Notes: generated by a model not told the origin, from the letters alone. Shown: positions 39,882 through 49,850, numbered from the stretch's first letter. The stretch: DNA of 64,000 nucleotides from Clostridium cavendishii DSM 21758 (GCF_900141845.1 NZ_FQZB01000017.1:1-64000); one strand, 5' to 3'. Translations and numbers: made by a program.

Positions 39882-41099
39882 ATGAAAAATCAAAAATTAT
39901 TAACACCACAAAAATATCTAGGCACGAAGGGTCTTGTATTATTTATTTCTTTAATGGGAATGTTTATACCACTATCAATCGATTTGTATTTACCAGCGAT
40001 GCCAATTATGAATGAGTATTTTAATACATCATCAGCAATGGTAAACTTAACTTTGATAGCTTTTTATATTTTTTATGCTGTAGGTATCATAGTATTTGGG
40101 CCTCTAAGCGATAAATATGGTCGTAAACCAATATTAATTTTGGGGTTATTTATATATTTAATCGGTAGTATTGGTTGTGCAATCTCAATGTCAATTGAAC
40201 AATTAATTTTATTTAGGGTGTTTCAGGCGTTAGGAGCAGGTAGTGTTATGGCTATTTCAACTGCGTTGATCAAAGATTGTTTTTCAGGAAAATTAAAAAG
40301 CAAAATTCTTGCAATTGTACAAGCTATGGGAGTACTTGCACCAATGTTAGCACCTATAGTAGGTGCAGCAATTTTAAAAGTAGCAGAGTGGAGAGAAACT
40401 TTTATAGTACTTGCTGTTATAGGTTTATTAACATTAATAGTAGCATTTCTATTTGAAGAAACTTTACCCAAAAAAGAACGTTATAATGGAAGTTTAGGAG
40501 GTTCTCTAATACGTTTATTGGTAGTCGGAAGAAATGTAGGATTTAGTACTTTCCTATTCATTGCAGCTACACTAGCAGCGCCTTATATGGCTTATGTAGC
40601 AATGTCTTCATATATTTATAAGAACTTTTTTTATTTTAATGCACAGACATATAGTTACTTCTTTGCTGTTAATTCAGCCTTTGCAATTATTGGACCAATA
40701 ATTTATATTCGTTCTATAGGAAAGGTGCCACCTCGTATTTTTTCATGGTGTTGTTTTGGAATATCGTTAGCTAGTGGATTAGCAGTATTTTTCCTAGGAA
40801 CTCATTCGCCAGTAGTTTTCTTAATCTCCTTTCTGCCTTTTACACTAGTAGAAGGAGCGATTCGTCCATTTAGTACTAATATTCTATTAGATCAACAAAA
40901 AGAAGACATTGGCTCAGCATCCTCACTAATTAATGCAGTCCATACTATTATGGGAAGCATTGGTATGGTGCTTAGTTCTCTTGCTTGGAATAATTTGATT
41001 CATGGGTTAGGAATTATAATGATTTTAGCAACTATAATAGTCATTTTAGTTTGGATAATTCTATTACATAGCAAAGTAAAATTAGAGGGGTTAAACTAA
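39882..41099 (+). CDS. Bcr/CflA-type MFS drug efflux transporter
   Basis: A 405-aa twelve-helix major facilitator. The first helix carries IDLYLPAMP, typical of the Bcr/CflA drug:H+ antiporters, followed by the MFS motif GPLSDKYGRKPIL near residue 70 and a LFRVFQALGAG segment. TTAGGAGGCAATT precedes the ATG. With the MATE transporter it gives this accessory stretch two efflux genes. Confidence 0.87.
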   Translation: MKNQKLLTPQKYLGTKGLVLFISLMGMFIPLSIDLYLPAMPIMNEYFNTSSAMVNLTLIAFYIFYAVGIIVFGPLSDKYGRKPILILGLFIYLIGSIGCAISMSIEQLILFRVFQALGAGSVMAISTALIKDCFSGKLKSKILAIVQAMGVLAPMLAPIVGAAILKVAEWRETFIVLAVIGLLTLIVAFLFEETLPKKERYNGSLGGSLIRLLVVGRNVGFSTFLFIAATLAAPYMAYVAMSSYIYKNFFYFNAQTYSYFFAVNSAFAIIGPIIYIRSIGKVPPRIFSWCCFGISLASGLAVFFLGTHSPVVFLISFLPFTLVEGAIRPFSTNILLDQQKEDIGSASSLINAVHTIMGSIGMVLSSLAWNNLIHGLGIIMILATIIVILVWIILLHSKVKLEGLN

Positions 41100-41123
41100 A
41101 AGTTTAATTTTTCAAATTTGTAT

Positions 41124-41300
41124 ATGTAAATTACGGGAAAGTTAAAATTGTACAATATGTTTTTAATCTATATATTGAAGGAACTAGAAGTTAAGTAATT
41201 GAAGGAACTAGAAGTTAAGTAATTGTTAAAAAATTAGGTAATCTTAGATAAAAAAATTAGTGAAGAAACTTTTGCAAAAGCATGAGGAGTTTAGGGGAGA
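41124..41300 (+). pseudogene. decayed fragment of a large serine recombinase
   Basis: Bases 41124-41250 closely follow the ICE recombinase gene around 32025-32120: KIVQYVFNLYIEGT then stop codons. A later piece (ISEETFAKA) matches INEETFEKA near 32310 of the ICE, with about 130 bp lost between them. A 24-bp piece (ATTGAAGGAACTAGAAG...) is duplicated in tandem within the remnant. Not functional. Confidence 0.75.
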
Positions 41301-41319
41301 ATCTTAGGAAAATTTTCAA

Positions 41320-41359
41320 AATGAAAAAGCCTTGTATTAAATCAAACAAGGCTTTTTAT
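41320..41359 (+). terminator. terminator
   Basis: AAAAAGCCTTG / CAAGGCTTTTT with a 12-nt loop. Confidence 0.8.
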
Positions 41360-41442
41360 TAAATCTGATTTATAAAGATAATTCTTTAAAAAGTGAATTA
41401 TTTTGTGGATATTAAATACACTACTAAATTTCAGTAGGATAA

Positions 41443-42036
41443 TTAATCTTGGTGTTTTATGACACAAGGTTTATATATTATTGGTAAATTATCATTTTTA
41501 ATAATTAAGCCACTAAAGTAATTATGATTACCGAATTGATCAATTGCATGCCAACGTTTAATAAGCTCGGTGTTGGAAATATAAGTATAGTTGCCGAGTG
41601 TGAAAGGATCCATAAATATAATTCTGTAATCATCATAACCACAAGCTATTACATAATGATTGTCTTTCCAGTCAAAATTATAATCAATATTGTCATCTTT
41701 CCAAGCCTGAATTAAAAGAATAGGTGTAATCATGTTATCAATATAAGATTTAACAATGTTGATGTTCATATCTATATTAAATGAAGCTTGAAAACCAAGC
41801 TTTTGCATAAAGCTAATGATATTATGATAATCAGTCCCAAATATCGGCTTCTGCTGCAATGACTCTATTAGCACATCCTGATGATATATAATACCGTAAC
41901 TTGCAAGTATTGATTGTACACAAGCTACCCCGCAAGTGTATAAAGTTTCCTGATAACATAATGGTACAGGGACAAAGTGATTGTAGGAGTCAATATTAAT
42001 TTCGGAATTCTCAATATTGTCGATTTCGGTTCCCAT
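41443..42036 (-). CDS. C39-like cysteine peptidase domain protein
   Basis: A 197-aa protein resembling the papain-like C39 peptidase fold: YTCGVACVQSILASYG with the candidate nucleophile Cys near residue 35, then HYVIACGYDDYRIIFMDP with the His and Asp. It lacks a transporter ATPase, a signal peptide and membrane helices, so it is a stand-alone cytosolic form. The natural substrate is unknown. GGAGTGATAAACA precedes the start on the minus strand. Confidence 0.72.
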   Translation of the reverse strand: MGTEIDNIENSEINIDSYNHFVPVPLCYQETLYTCGVACVQSILASYGIIYHQDVLIESLQQKPIFGTDYHNIISFMQKLGFQASFNIDMNINIVKSYIDNMITPILLIQAWKDDNIDYNFDWKDNHYVIACGYDDYRIIFMDPFTLGNYTYISNTELIKRWHAIDQFGNHNYFSGLIIKNDNLPIIYKPCVIKHQD

Positions 42037-42130
42037 TGTTTATCACTCCTTACTAAAGGTTAAAGAAAATTCTTTATAATGATAATATATGAAATAATGT
42101 TGAATAATGTGCATTGACATTATGTATATG

Positions 42131-42187
42131 TTAATAATTATAGATTCTAATTTAGTAATCTTTTAAATTAGAATCTATAGTTATTAA
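42131..42187. repeat. 24-bp near-perfect inverted repeat in a divergent intergenic region
   Basis: TTAATAATTATAGATTCTAA and four more bases pair with the downstream arm in 23 of 24 positions around a 9-nt loop. Both flanking genes point away from it, so it is not a simple terminator. Confidence 0.6.
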
Positions 42188-42456
42188 TAAAGAGACATTT
42201 AAAAATTAAGATAAAAAGAATTTTTTAACATATCTTTTAATAGTTCAAAATAGCAAGATTTATTAAATATGATTAATATCTACATAATATAATTATACAT
42301 GGTGATATGAAGATGGATTAAAGCTTCAAGATTTTATAAAGTAATGAATGTTAGTACTGTCATTTACGAGTTATAACATCTAAAGATGAAAATAAAGCAA
42401 ATATAGAATATAGTTAGGCGCTAAGAGATTGGGTTTTACCAAAAAGGAGGATTTAA
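42188..42456 (+). other. region before the helicase gene
   Basis: No gene is seen. Some decayed coding-like pieces appear (e.g. TSKDENKANIEYS near 42380-42415, followed by a stop), and the ribosome site AAAGGAGGA for the helicase is at the end. Confidence 0.35.
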
Positions 42457-44565
42457 ATGAGTGAGTCACAGCAAAAAGACGGACATTTTTTGAATAAGCC
42501 TGCCCATGTCAAGGAAAGTAAAGAGAAAAAAAACGATAAAATACTGACTTTTCCAGATGAAGTCAAGCATCTTGATAATATTAAGGACAAACTAAATGAT
42601 GCTATAAAAAAAGCAAATTATTCAGTTGACCAATTAGATGAAGAATATATGGCTGTTAAAAAATATATGGTACAGTATCGTGGTGAAATTGATCCACACG
42701 AGATGTTCCAAAATGAACTTACTTTAAAACAAGTTGATAACAGAGGAGCTTTTTCAGTTAAAATTCGAGATAAGGTTGTCAAATTATTAGATTCGCCTTA
42801 TTTTGCAAGAATTGATTTTCAAGAAATATCTGCAGAAAAAGCAGAGGTTTTTTACATTGGAAAATTCGCTTTCAGTTATGATAATAAACTGTTAATTTCT
42901 GATTGGCGCTCCCCAGTTGCAAGTATGTTTTATGATTGTGAGCTTGGAGCTGCTGGATATAATGCACCTTGTGGATATATTAGAGGAGAGTTAATCAGAA
43001 AACGTCAATTCAAAATCAAAAATGGTGAGATGGAATATTTATTTGAGAGTTCGGTTAATGTTCAGGATGATATTTTGCAACGAGAATTGGGGCATACTTC
43101 GGATGAAAAGATGAAATCTATAATTGCAACTATTCAAAAGGAACAAAATCAAATTATTCGTAATGAAAAGGCATCAACTCTTCTTATTCAAGGTGTTGCA
43201 GGTTCAGGTAAAACATCCATTGCATTACATCGTATTGCTTATCTACTATACCGTTTTAAAAGTCAACTTTCTGCAAGTAATATCATAATAATCTCTCCTA
43301 ATAAGGTGTTTGGGGATTATATTTCTAATGTTTTGCCTGAATTGGGAGAAGAGCCGATTTATGAGATGAGTTTTGAAGATATTGCAAAGGAACAGCTTAA
43401 AGGGATTATTCAATTTGAGCAAGATAAAGATTCTATTGAAATGAATGACCCAAAATGGGCAAATAGAGTCTGCTTTAAATCCACAATGGGTTTTGTAAGA
43501 TTAATGGATAATTATCTTGAACATATGACTGATATAATTTTTGAGCCTATGGACTATACATTTGGAAATTTCATTGCAAAAAAGGAATGGATATATGATA
43601 GATTTACATCCTATAAAAGACATCCCATCAAGCAAAGACTTAAAATAATTGCACATGATATATATGATTACTTTGAAACTGATAACTATATAGAAGAGGC
43701 TTTGCCAAGACCAGGGGCAATTTATAGAAGCCTAAATGCCATGTTAAAATTTAAAAATACCCTGGCACTATACAAGGATTTTTATAGTCAGATGTGTATA
43801 GAGGACAAATTTGTTATGCCAGCAAAAAAAACAATCGAATGGATGGATGTATATCCGTTTATGTATTTCCATGCAACTTTTGAGGGGTTGCAGGAGAGTC
43901 AGGTTATAAGACATATAGTTATCGATGAAATGCAAGATTATACTCCAGTTCAATATGCCGTGATTAATATTTTATTTAAGTGTCAAAAAACAATTCTAGG
44001 TGATTTTGGACAGTTTATTAATCCAAATCATTTATATACGCTTGATGATCTGCGTCAGTTATATAAAGATGCAGAATTTGTAGAGCTAAAGAAGAGCTAC
44101 CGTTCAACCTATGAAATTATTTCATTTGCAAAACACGTAAAAGATGTTGACTCAATTGAGGCTGTTGAGCGTCATGGAGATGTACCTGATATTATATGCT
44201 GTAAGAATGAACAGGAGGAACTTGTGCAGATAAAGAAAATAATTGATGCATTTCAGAGTAGTGAAAATATCACCTTAGGAATTATATTAAAAACCAATGA
44301 AAAGGTTAAATTATTTTATGATATACTATCTCTGAACTACGAAGTGCATTTGATTTCACCAGAGAGCGTGTCTTTCATGAATGGTATATCAATTACTTCA
44401 ATTCAAATGTCAAAAGGATTGGAATTTGATGAGGTCATTATACCTTCAGTTAATAATGATACTTATTTTAGTAATTATGATCGTAGCCTTCTTTATATTG
44501 CATGTACTCGAGCAATGCATAAATTGTCTTTGACGTATAGTGGTAAACCTACGCAACTAATTTAA
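42457..44565 (+). CDS. HelD-like superfamily 1 helicase
   Basis: A 702-aa UvrD/Rep-type ATPase with the HelD layout: an N-terminal coiled-coil arm (about 25-75), then Walker A GVAGSGKTS (near 248), the Walker B VIDEMQDYTPVQY region (near 490) and the C-terminal motif SKGLEFDEVIIPS (near 650). HelD removes stalled RNA polymerase from DNA in Gram-positive bacteria. The length (700-780 aa) fits. The AT-rich leader carries a strong AAAGGAGG site. A DNA-repair helicase remains possible. Confidence 0.8.
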   Translation: MSESQQKDGHFLNKPAHVKESKEKKNDKILTFPDEVKHLDNIKDKLNDAIKKANYSVDQLDEEYMAVKKYMVQYRGEIDPHEMFQNELTLKQVDNRGAFSVKIRDKVVKLLDSPYFARIDFQEISAEKAEVFYIGKFAFSYDNKLLISDWRSPVASMFYDCELGAAGYNAPCGYIRGELIRKRQFKIKNGEMEYLFESSVNVQDDILQRELGHTSDEKMKSIIATIQKEQNQIIRNEKASTLLIQGVAGSGKTSIALHRIAYLLYRFKSQLSASNIIIISPNKVFGDYISNVLPELGEEPIYEMSFEDIAKEQLKGIIQFEQDKDSIEMNDPKWANRVCFKSTMGFVRLMDNYLEHMTDIIFEPMDYTFGNFIAKKEWIYDRFTSYKRHPIKQRLKIIAHDIYDYFETDNYIEEALPRPGAIYRSLNAMLKFKNTLALYKDFYSQMCIEDKFVMPAKKTIEWMDVYPFMYFHATFEGLQESQVIRHIVIDEMQDYTPVQYAVINILFKCQKTILGDFGQFINPNHLYTLDDLRQLYKDAEFVELKKSYRSTYEIISFAKHVKDVDSIEAVERHGDVPDIICCKNEQEELVQIKKIIDAFQSSENITLGIILKTNEKVKLFYDILSLNYEVHLISPESVSFMNGISITSIQMSKGLEFDEVIIPSVNNDTYFSNYDRSLLYIACTRAMHKLSLTYSGKPTQLI

Positions 44566-44630
44566 ATGGGCAGAAGATTAGCTGATATTCGATAAATTGA
44601 TTAATATATTATGGAAGGAGGGAAGCTGCA

Positions 44631-45485
44631 ATGGTTTATAAAGTGATGAATGTTATTACTGCTATTGATTATATTGAAGATCATCTATCAGAAAAACTGG
44701 ATTTGGATATAGTAGCAAATGCTGTGCACTATTCTAAATATCATTTGCATAGAACATTCACAGCTTCTGTTGGCTTGACAATACATGACTATATACAGCG
44801 AAGAAAATTGACAGAAGCAGCGAAGTTATTGGTATTTTCCAATAAACCTATAATTGAAATTGCTTTGATAGCTGGATATGAAAGTCAACAAGCATTTACT
44901 TCTATTTTTAAAGCTATGTATAAAAAATCTCCTAACCAATATCGAAAAGAACAGGAATTTTATCCTTTGCAGCTAAGATTTGTTTTGAAAAAGGCTAGCA
45001 TATGTTTAGAAAATATTCTAGAATTACAAAAACAAATTAAACTTGCTACTTTATCTGATGTTCCATTATGGATGAACTTAGTGAGATTAGTTATTGACGG
45101 TTTTCCTAATTTACATGAGGAAGAATACATAAACAAGTTAAAGAAGTGTATAGCTGAAAAAAGAGCTTTAATATTGAAGTGTGATAATACTGTTATTGGA
45201 AGTATGGTTTTCAGCAAAGAAACTGGTAGTATTGATTTTTTTGGAATACATCCTCAATATCGTAATTCAGAAATAGCACAAGCATTTCTTAAAAAAGTTA
45301 TGGATGATTTTTTACTAGATACTACTATTTCAATTACTACTTTTCGTGAAGGGGATAAAGCTGATACAGGTCATAGAGAAATGGTTAAAAAATTAGGATT
45401 TGCAGAAGCAGAGTTGTTAACAGAGTTTGGATATCCTACACAAAAGTTTGTCTTATCTTCTGAAAAGGTAATAAATACTAATTAA
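44631..45485 (+). CDS. AraC-type regulator fused to a GNAT acetyltransferase domain
   Basis: A 284-aa fusion. The N-terminal AraC DNA-binding domain (about 5-105, YIEDHLSEKLDLDIVANAVHYSKYHLHRTF ... ALIAGYESQQAF) comes first, then a GNAT-type domain (about 130-275) with a weak acetyl-CoA motif region (FFGIHPQYRNSEIAQAFL). GGAAGGAGGGA precedes the ATG. Such fusions probably couple sensing of an acceptor to gene control; target genes are unknown. Confidence 0.8.
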   Translation: MVYKVMNVITAIDYIEDHLSEKLDLDIVANAVHYSKYHLHRTFTASVGLTIHDYIQRRKLTEAAKLLVFSNKPIIEIALIAGYESQQAFTSIFKAMYKKSPNQYRKEQEFYPLQLRFVLKKASICLENILELQKQIKLATLSDVPLWMNLVRLVIDGFPNLHEEEYINKLKKCIAEKRALILKCDNTVIGSMVFSKETGSIDFFGIHPQYRNSEIAQAFLKKVMDDFLLDTTISITTFREGDKADTGHREMVKKLGFAEAELLTEFGYPTQKFVLSSEKVINTN

Positions 45486-45582
45486 GATAAAACAAATATA
45501 TAGCAGTAAATTCCAAACAGTTTCGAAAATATGTGAAATTGAGAATTAATTCGTTAGCGTTTAACTATTAAAATAATTAAGA

Positions 45583-45613
45583 ACCCAGTAGAAAAATTTT
45601 TTCTACTGGGTTT
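45583..45613. terminator. shared terminator between convergent genes
   Basis: AACCCAGTAGAAA / TTTCTACTGGGTT, symmetric with A and T runs, so it can serve both strands. Confidence 0.85.
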
Positions 45614-45632
45614 AATTTTAAATTAAATTATA

Positions 45633-47408
45633 TTATATTAAATTATATTCTTTTAATAATTTCTCTATATCAGTACCTTCAATTTTCTTAAGAGTATCTT
45701 TAAGAGCTAATTTTTCCTTAATTCCTAGTTTCATGTCTGTTATACCTTTACCATCACGCATCATAACTGTAGCATTAAGTAAATCACGAATATCATAAAC
45801 ACTTCCCCAAACTTCAGGTACACCACGGTCAACATTAAGTAATTTATAAACAGCTTCCATACCAGTTCTCATAGAATACTCTGTTGTGAATATTGTATCA
45901 CGCTTTGTCTCTGCGAATTGACCAATGAAGGCAAAGTTTACACTTCCTTCTGGAACAACATTAGGACGATCTCCTGCAGCACGAGGCATAAAGAATGAAG
46001 TAATATATGGCATCATACAAGGTATTGTATTAGCACTATTTTCAGCCATATCCTCAATTTGGTCTACTGGAACTCCAAGGTGATATAACCATTCCATACA
46101 GATTTCTTTTCCTGTACATTCACGCATTGGTTTCTTTATAAAGTTACCTGGCTTGTCACTAAATAAGCCATAAACCCATCCAACAAGTTGTCCTTTTGGT
46201 TGGTTACGGAATTGTGGTTGACGATTGAATGTCCAACTTAATAACCAATTTGAATCTTTGACAGTAACTATACCTCCTGTTACAACCCCTCCACTAAATG
46301 GATCACGTTTACATATATTTTGAAGATAAGGTGGTATTCGTTGATCTAATGTTGTAACTGTTGCTGACATCCAATTACTCTTTTCTGGATCAGAACAGAA
46401 ATTATCTGGATTACCGAAGGATGGATCTTGAGCTGCTATTTTACGCCACATATCCCATCCGCCACCTTCTTTAATTTCTTTATTGAAAGGTGCTGGAGTA
46501 TTTTGACTTCCAAGACTGGAGTTTTCAACACAACCACCATTGCTTATAAATACAAGATCATTCTCAGTAAGATCTATAAATTCTTCTTTACCATCATGAA
46601 TAATAGCTATACGGTTAGCTTGTTTTTTATTCTCATTTATTTCAAATTCCACGTTTACTACCTTTGTATTATAATGGAATTGAACGTTATATGATTCTAA
46701 ATATTTAATCATTGGCAGAATCATAGATTCATATTGATTATATTTTGTAAAACGTAGAGCTTTGAAATCTGGTAATCCTCCAATATGGTGAACAAAACGT
46801 CTAATATATAGCTTCATTTCTAAAGCACTATGCCAATTTTCAAAAGCAAACATAGTACGCCAGTACAACCAGAAGTTTGAATTTAAAACTTCTTCATCAA
46901 ATAATTCATCAATTCTCTTATTATATAATTTTTCATCTGGAGTAAAGAATAATTTCATAATTTCCATGGAACCTTTATCTGATAAACCAAATTTTCCATC
47001 TGTATGAGCATCTTCTCCACACTTAATTGTAGCACGCATTAATGAGTAGTTTGGATCACGTTTATTTAACCAATAATATTCGTCTAAAACGCTAATTCCT
47101 TCAGTTTCAATAGAAGGAATTGATCGGAATAAATCCCACATACATTCAAAATGGTTATCCATTTCGCGGCCACCACGCATTACATAGCCAAGATTATCAT
47201 ATTCATATCCATCGCAGGCTCCACCTGGAATTGGTTCTTTTTCAAGAATATGAACATGTTCTCCTTTCATTTGACCATCTCTTACAAGATAACATGCTGC
47301 AGTAAGTGCAGCTAAACCAGAACCGATTACATATGCTGATTTATGGTCAACTCCTTCTGGTTTTAATGGACGAGCAAAGGCTTCATAATTTCCACTTGAA
47401 TAATACAT
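45633..47408 (-). CDS. ohyA: oleate hydratase (myosin-cross-reactive antigen family)
   Basis: A 591-aa FAD enzyme that adds water to oleate to give 10-hydroxystearate and helps cells survive toxic unsaturated fatty acids. The N-terminal dinucleotide-binding motif YVIGSGLAALTAACYL is near residues 26-42, followed by ILEKEPIPGGACDG and the family segment GGREMDNHFECMWDLF. The C-terminal half keeps the conserved MPYITSFFMPRAAGDRP. The length is that of the family. The Met at 47408 has GGAGGTAAT upstream. A TetR-type gene on the same strand lies just upstream and probably controls it. Confidence 0.95.
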   Translation of the reverse strand: MYYSSGNYEAFARPLKPEGVDHKSAYVIGSGLAALTAACYLVRDGQMKGEHVHILEKEPIPGGACDGYEYDNLGYVMRGGREMDNHFECMWDLFRSIPSIETEGISVLDEYYWLNKRDPNYSLMRATIKCGEDAHTDGKFGLSDKGSMEIMKLFFTPDEKLYNKRIDELFDEEVLNSNFWLYWRTMFAFENWHSALEMKLYIRRFVHHIGGLPDFKALRFTKYNQYESMILPMIKYLESYNVQFHYNTKVVNVEFEINENKKQANRIAIIHDGKEEFIDLTENDLVFISNGGCVENSSLGSQNTPAPFNKEIKEGGGWDMWRKIAAQDPSFGNPDNFCSDPEKSNWMSATVTTLDQRIPPYLQNICKRDPFSGGVVTGGIVTVKDSNWLLSWTFNRQPQFRNQPKGQLVGWVYGLFSDKPGNFIKKPMRECTGKEICMEWLYHLGVPVDQIEDMAENSANTIPCMMPYITSFFMPRAAGDRPNVVPEGSVNFAFIGQFAETKRDTIFTTEYSMRTGMEAVYKLLNVDRGVPEVWGSVYDIRDLLNATVMMRDGKGITDMKLGIKEKLALKDTLKKIEGTDIEKLLKEYNLI

Positions 47409-47497
47409 AAAAATTACCTCCATATACTTTATTTAACTACATATTAATATTTATATGCAAAGGTAACAATAAACAATTTATCTAATATGATAAAAAT

Positions 47498-48082
47498 TTA
47501 ATCATTTTCTTCAGTTTGTTGTATTTTATCAATACGATATTTATTTAAAGCTCTTTTAATATCACCTTTTATTAAAGTGCTAAGATGATCAATGATAATT
47601 TGAGGATCATCTTTCATATCGTTCTTAATCCAATCTAGCATTAATCCTACAAACGCAAATTTATAAAAATCTGCAATAAATTTTTTATCTGCCTCGGGAA
47701 CATTCATATTAATAGCTTTTTCTTCAACTACGCCAATAAGTAAGTTATAAGTTAATTTATAAAGATAAATTTCAACTTGTTCTCTACTTACAGAACGATA
47801 TACATTTAAAATGAAAGGCTTATTTTCAAGTACTGCATTAAATATTTGTAAAAAGCCTTGTTGCCAAGTATTATATGTTTTTTTACCATCAAGAGCTTTT
47901 GCAGTATCTTCAATACAAGACCACTCAACTAAATCATAAATATCTTTAAAATGATAATAAAAAGTCATGCGATTAATTCCACAGTCTTCAGTAATATCAG
48001 AAATAGTTATTTTATCAAGAGGTTTTTTTAATAGTAAATTTTTCAGTGATATCTCTAGTGCACGTTTAGTTGTTTTAGACAT
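47498..48082 (-). CDS. TetR-family regulator, likely controls oleate hydratase
   Basis: A 194-aa TetR/AcrR protein with helix-turn-helix ITISDITEDCGINRMTFYYHF (about 22-42) and a TetR_C_8/DhaS-like C-terminal part. It is encoded 90 bp upstream of the hydratase gene on the same strand. By neighbourhood it is a fatty-acid sensor; this is an inference. GAAAGGAGAC precedes the start. Confidence 0.82.
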   Translation of the reverse strand: MSKTTKRALEISLKNLLLKKPLDKITISDITEDCGINRMTFYYHFKDIYDLVEWSCIEDTAKALDGKKTYNTWQQGFLQIFNAVLENKPFILNVYRSVSREQVEIYLYKLTYNLLIGVVEEKAINMNVPEADKKFIADFYKFAFVGLMLDWIKNDMKDDPQIIIDHLSTLIKGDIKRALNKYRIDKIQQTEEND

Positions 48083-48528
48083 ATCAATGTCTCCTTTCTA
48101 TTACTTATTTTGCTATATAGTAAATTAGCCTATACTCTAACTAAATTTAAATATTGGTGGTAAAGTAAAACAATTTAATAGATTGATTGAAATTCAAAAT
48201 TATACAAGGTTGGGACCATACTTTGGAAGGTCCAAATGTGTTAATATTAAAATTAGAAAACAGGAAAAAATTCTTTTGTTAATTTCTGTAATTTGGACAG
48301 GGTTTAAATATATTATAATATACTTTGAAAAGAGTTGGAATAAATGAGAAAATTTCTGTAAAGATTTTTGTAGGTTACTTTTAATAGATAAAAAGGTAGA
48401 AAACCCTGTTTGAGTTTCTACCTTTTTTGAAGTATATAGCAAACAAATAAGCAAGTTAGAGAAATTTAAATATTTAATGTACTGATAGAAGTAGTGTTAA
48501 TATATATAAGTTTTTTAATAATCAATAT
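48083..48528. other. non-coding stretch between tetR-type and lipoprotein genes
   Basis: It contains a dyad around TATAGTAAATTAGCCTATACT (48115-48135), a likely operator for the TetR protein, and the hairpin at 48391-48428. No gene is apparent. Confidence 0.4.
48391..48428. terminator. hairpin terminator
   Basis: AAAAGGTAGAAA / TTTCTACCTTTT with T and A runs; works on either strand, e.g. after the minus-strand lipoprotein gene. Confidence 0.75.
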
Positions 48529-49755
48529 TTATTTAATATCAAATAAATATCGCGTATATACTGGTTTCATTATTTTTTCAATTTTAATAGGTGGTTTGTT
48601 TTTTCGTTTAATCTCTTTAGGTTTGGCATTTTTATCTTCAATAAGGGTTTCATTCGTTGCTATCATTTTATCACGTTTAGGATTTAATAGTATATTTTCA
48701 AGTTTAGAATCTTGTATCGTTTTGTCTACAACTGGAATTTTATTTTTTATAATAAATTTATCTTTATCTATAATTCCCATGAATGTTCCAACAAATGAAG
48801 AAGACTTATTATCTTTATCTGGTTTAGTAGATTCATTAATAAAAATAAGTTTGCTTTTTTCATCATATTTTTGATTATAGAAGTTATATTGCTTTATATC
48901 ATTTACATATTCGGTTATTTTGTTTTTCTCAAAATTAGCATTATAAAATGTTACCGGTCCATAATGCATTTGTTCATGAATGCTATGAACAAGTAAGGTT
49001 CCGTCTTCTAATATTGATTGTATAAAAGCTCTATAGATTTTTAATTCAGATGTAGTTCCATCATCTAAATTTACTCGTCTAATTTTTTCCTTGTCACATA
49101 TATATAAATATGGTTCAGATATAGCAAAAGCTTCACCTTCGTAAAAATCACCATATCTTACGATTTCATGTTTTTTACCTGTTCTATAATTAATAGCCTC
49201 ATAAGTTTGTTTATTATTTAATTCTTCTTTACGCCAAGAAAGATATCCTTTTTTTAATAGTAATTCATTTAATTTACTCATAATAACTAATGATTCATAT
49301 TCTTTTTTAGATAAGGGAGTATAGATTTTTTTCATGGTATTATCTTTAAGAGATATAGAATAAATAGATACATCATCAGCTACTATTAGTGTTTCATCAT
49401 TTTCCATACCTATAACTTCTTTAATACCTTTGTCTGCTAATATTTCAGTTGTTTGTTCTGTTTTAATATTAATATTATAAAGTTTTAGTGTTTTGCTTAA
49501 TGAATCATCTGTATAATTTACAGTATAGCCAATAACATTATCATCGTCTTTCCAAGCTATTAATGATTCGTTCTTAAACATTTTTAACTCTTTATTAAAA
49601 ACAGCTTCTGTCTTTTGTTTAGTTTGCTCTGCCTGGAGTTTAGTTTCCGCTTTTACATCTTTTGAAACCTGAATGCTTTTTTGTGTGCTACAGCCAGTGA
49701 TAAGCAGTGATAGCCCTAAAATACTGATTGTCGGTATTGAAATGCATTTTTTCAT
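48529..49755 (-). CDS. lipoprotein, possible beta-propeller sensor
   Basis: A 408-aa lipoprotein: signal peptide with lipobox LLITGCS (Cys near residue 22), a coiled polar stretch (about 25-55) and a strand-rich repeat region that looks like a beta-propeller (repeated ...YDLYNINIKTEQTTEIL-type blades). The Met at 49755 is chosen over an upstream extension because GGAAGGAGTT precedes it. It lies downstream of a two-component system on the same strand, so it may be its sensor partner or its target. I do not recognise a named family. Confidence 0.7.
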   Translation of the reverse strand: MKKCISIPTISILGLSLLITGCSTQKSIQVSKDVKAETKLQAEQTKQKTEAVFNKELKMFKNESLIAWKDDDNVIGYTVNYTDDSLSKTLKLYNINIKTEQTTEILADKGIKEVIGMENDETLIVADDVSIYSISLKDNTMKKIYTPLSKKEYESLVIMSKLNELLLKKGYLSWRKEELNNKQTYEAINYRTGKKHEIVRYGDFYEGEAFAISEPYLYICDKEKIRRVNLDDGTTSELKIYRAFIQSILEDGTLLVHSIHEQMHYGPVTFYNANFEKNKITEYVNDIKQYNFYNQKYDEKSKLIFINESTKPDKDNKSSSFVGTFMGIIDKDKFIIKNKIPVVDKTIQDSKLENILLNPKRDKMIATNETLIEDKNAKPKEIKRKNKPPIKIEKIMKPVYTRYLFDIK

Positions 49756-49850
49756 AATTTTAACTCCTTCCCTAAAATAAAAAATCTTGAATTTTAACTT
49801 CTCTTTAAGTAAATATTTTAGCTTAAGGTTGCTAAAAATCTTATGCATAT

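Noticed and set aside
42457..44565. HelD-like helicase as part of a defence system
   Set aside because: No nuclease or other defence partner gene is adjacent, and the HelD layout explains the protein.
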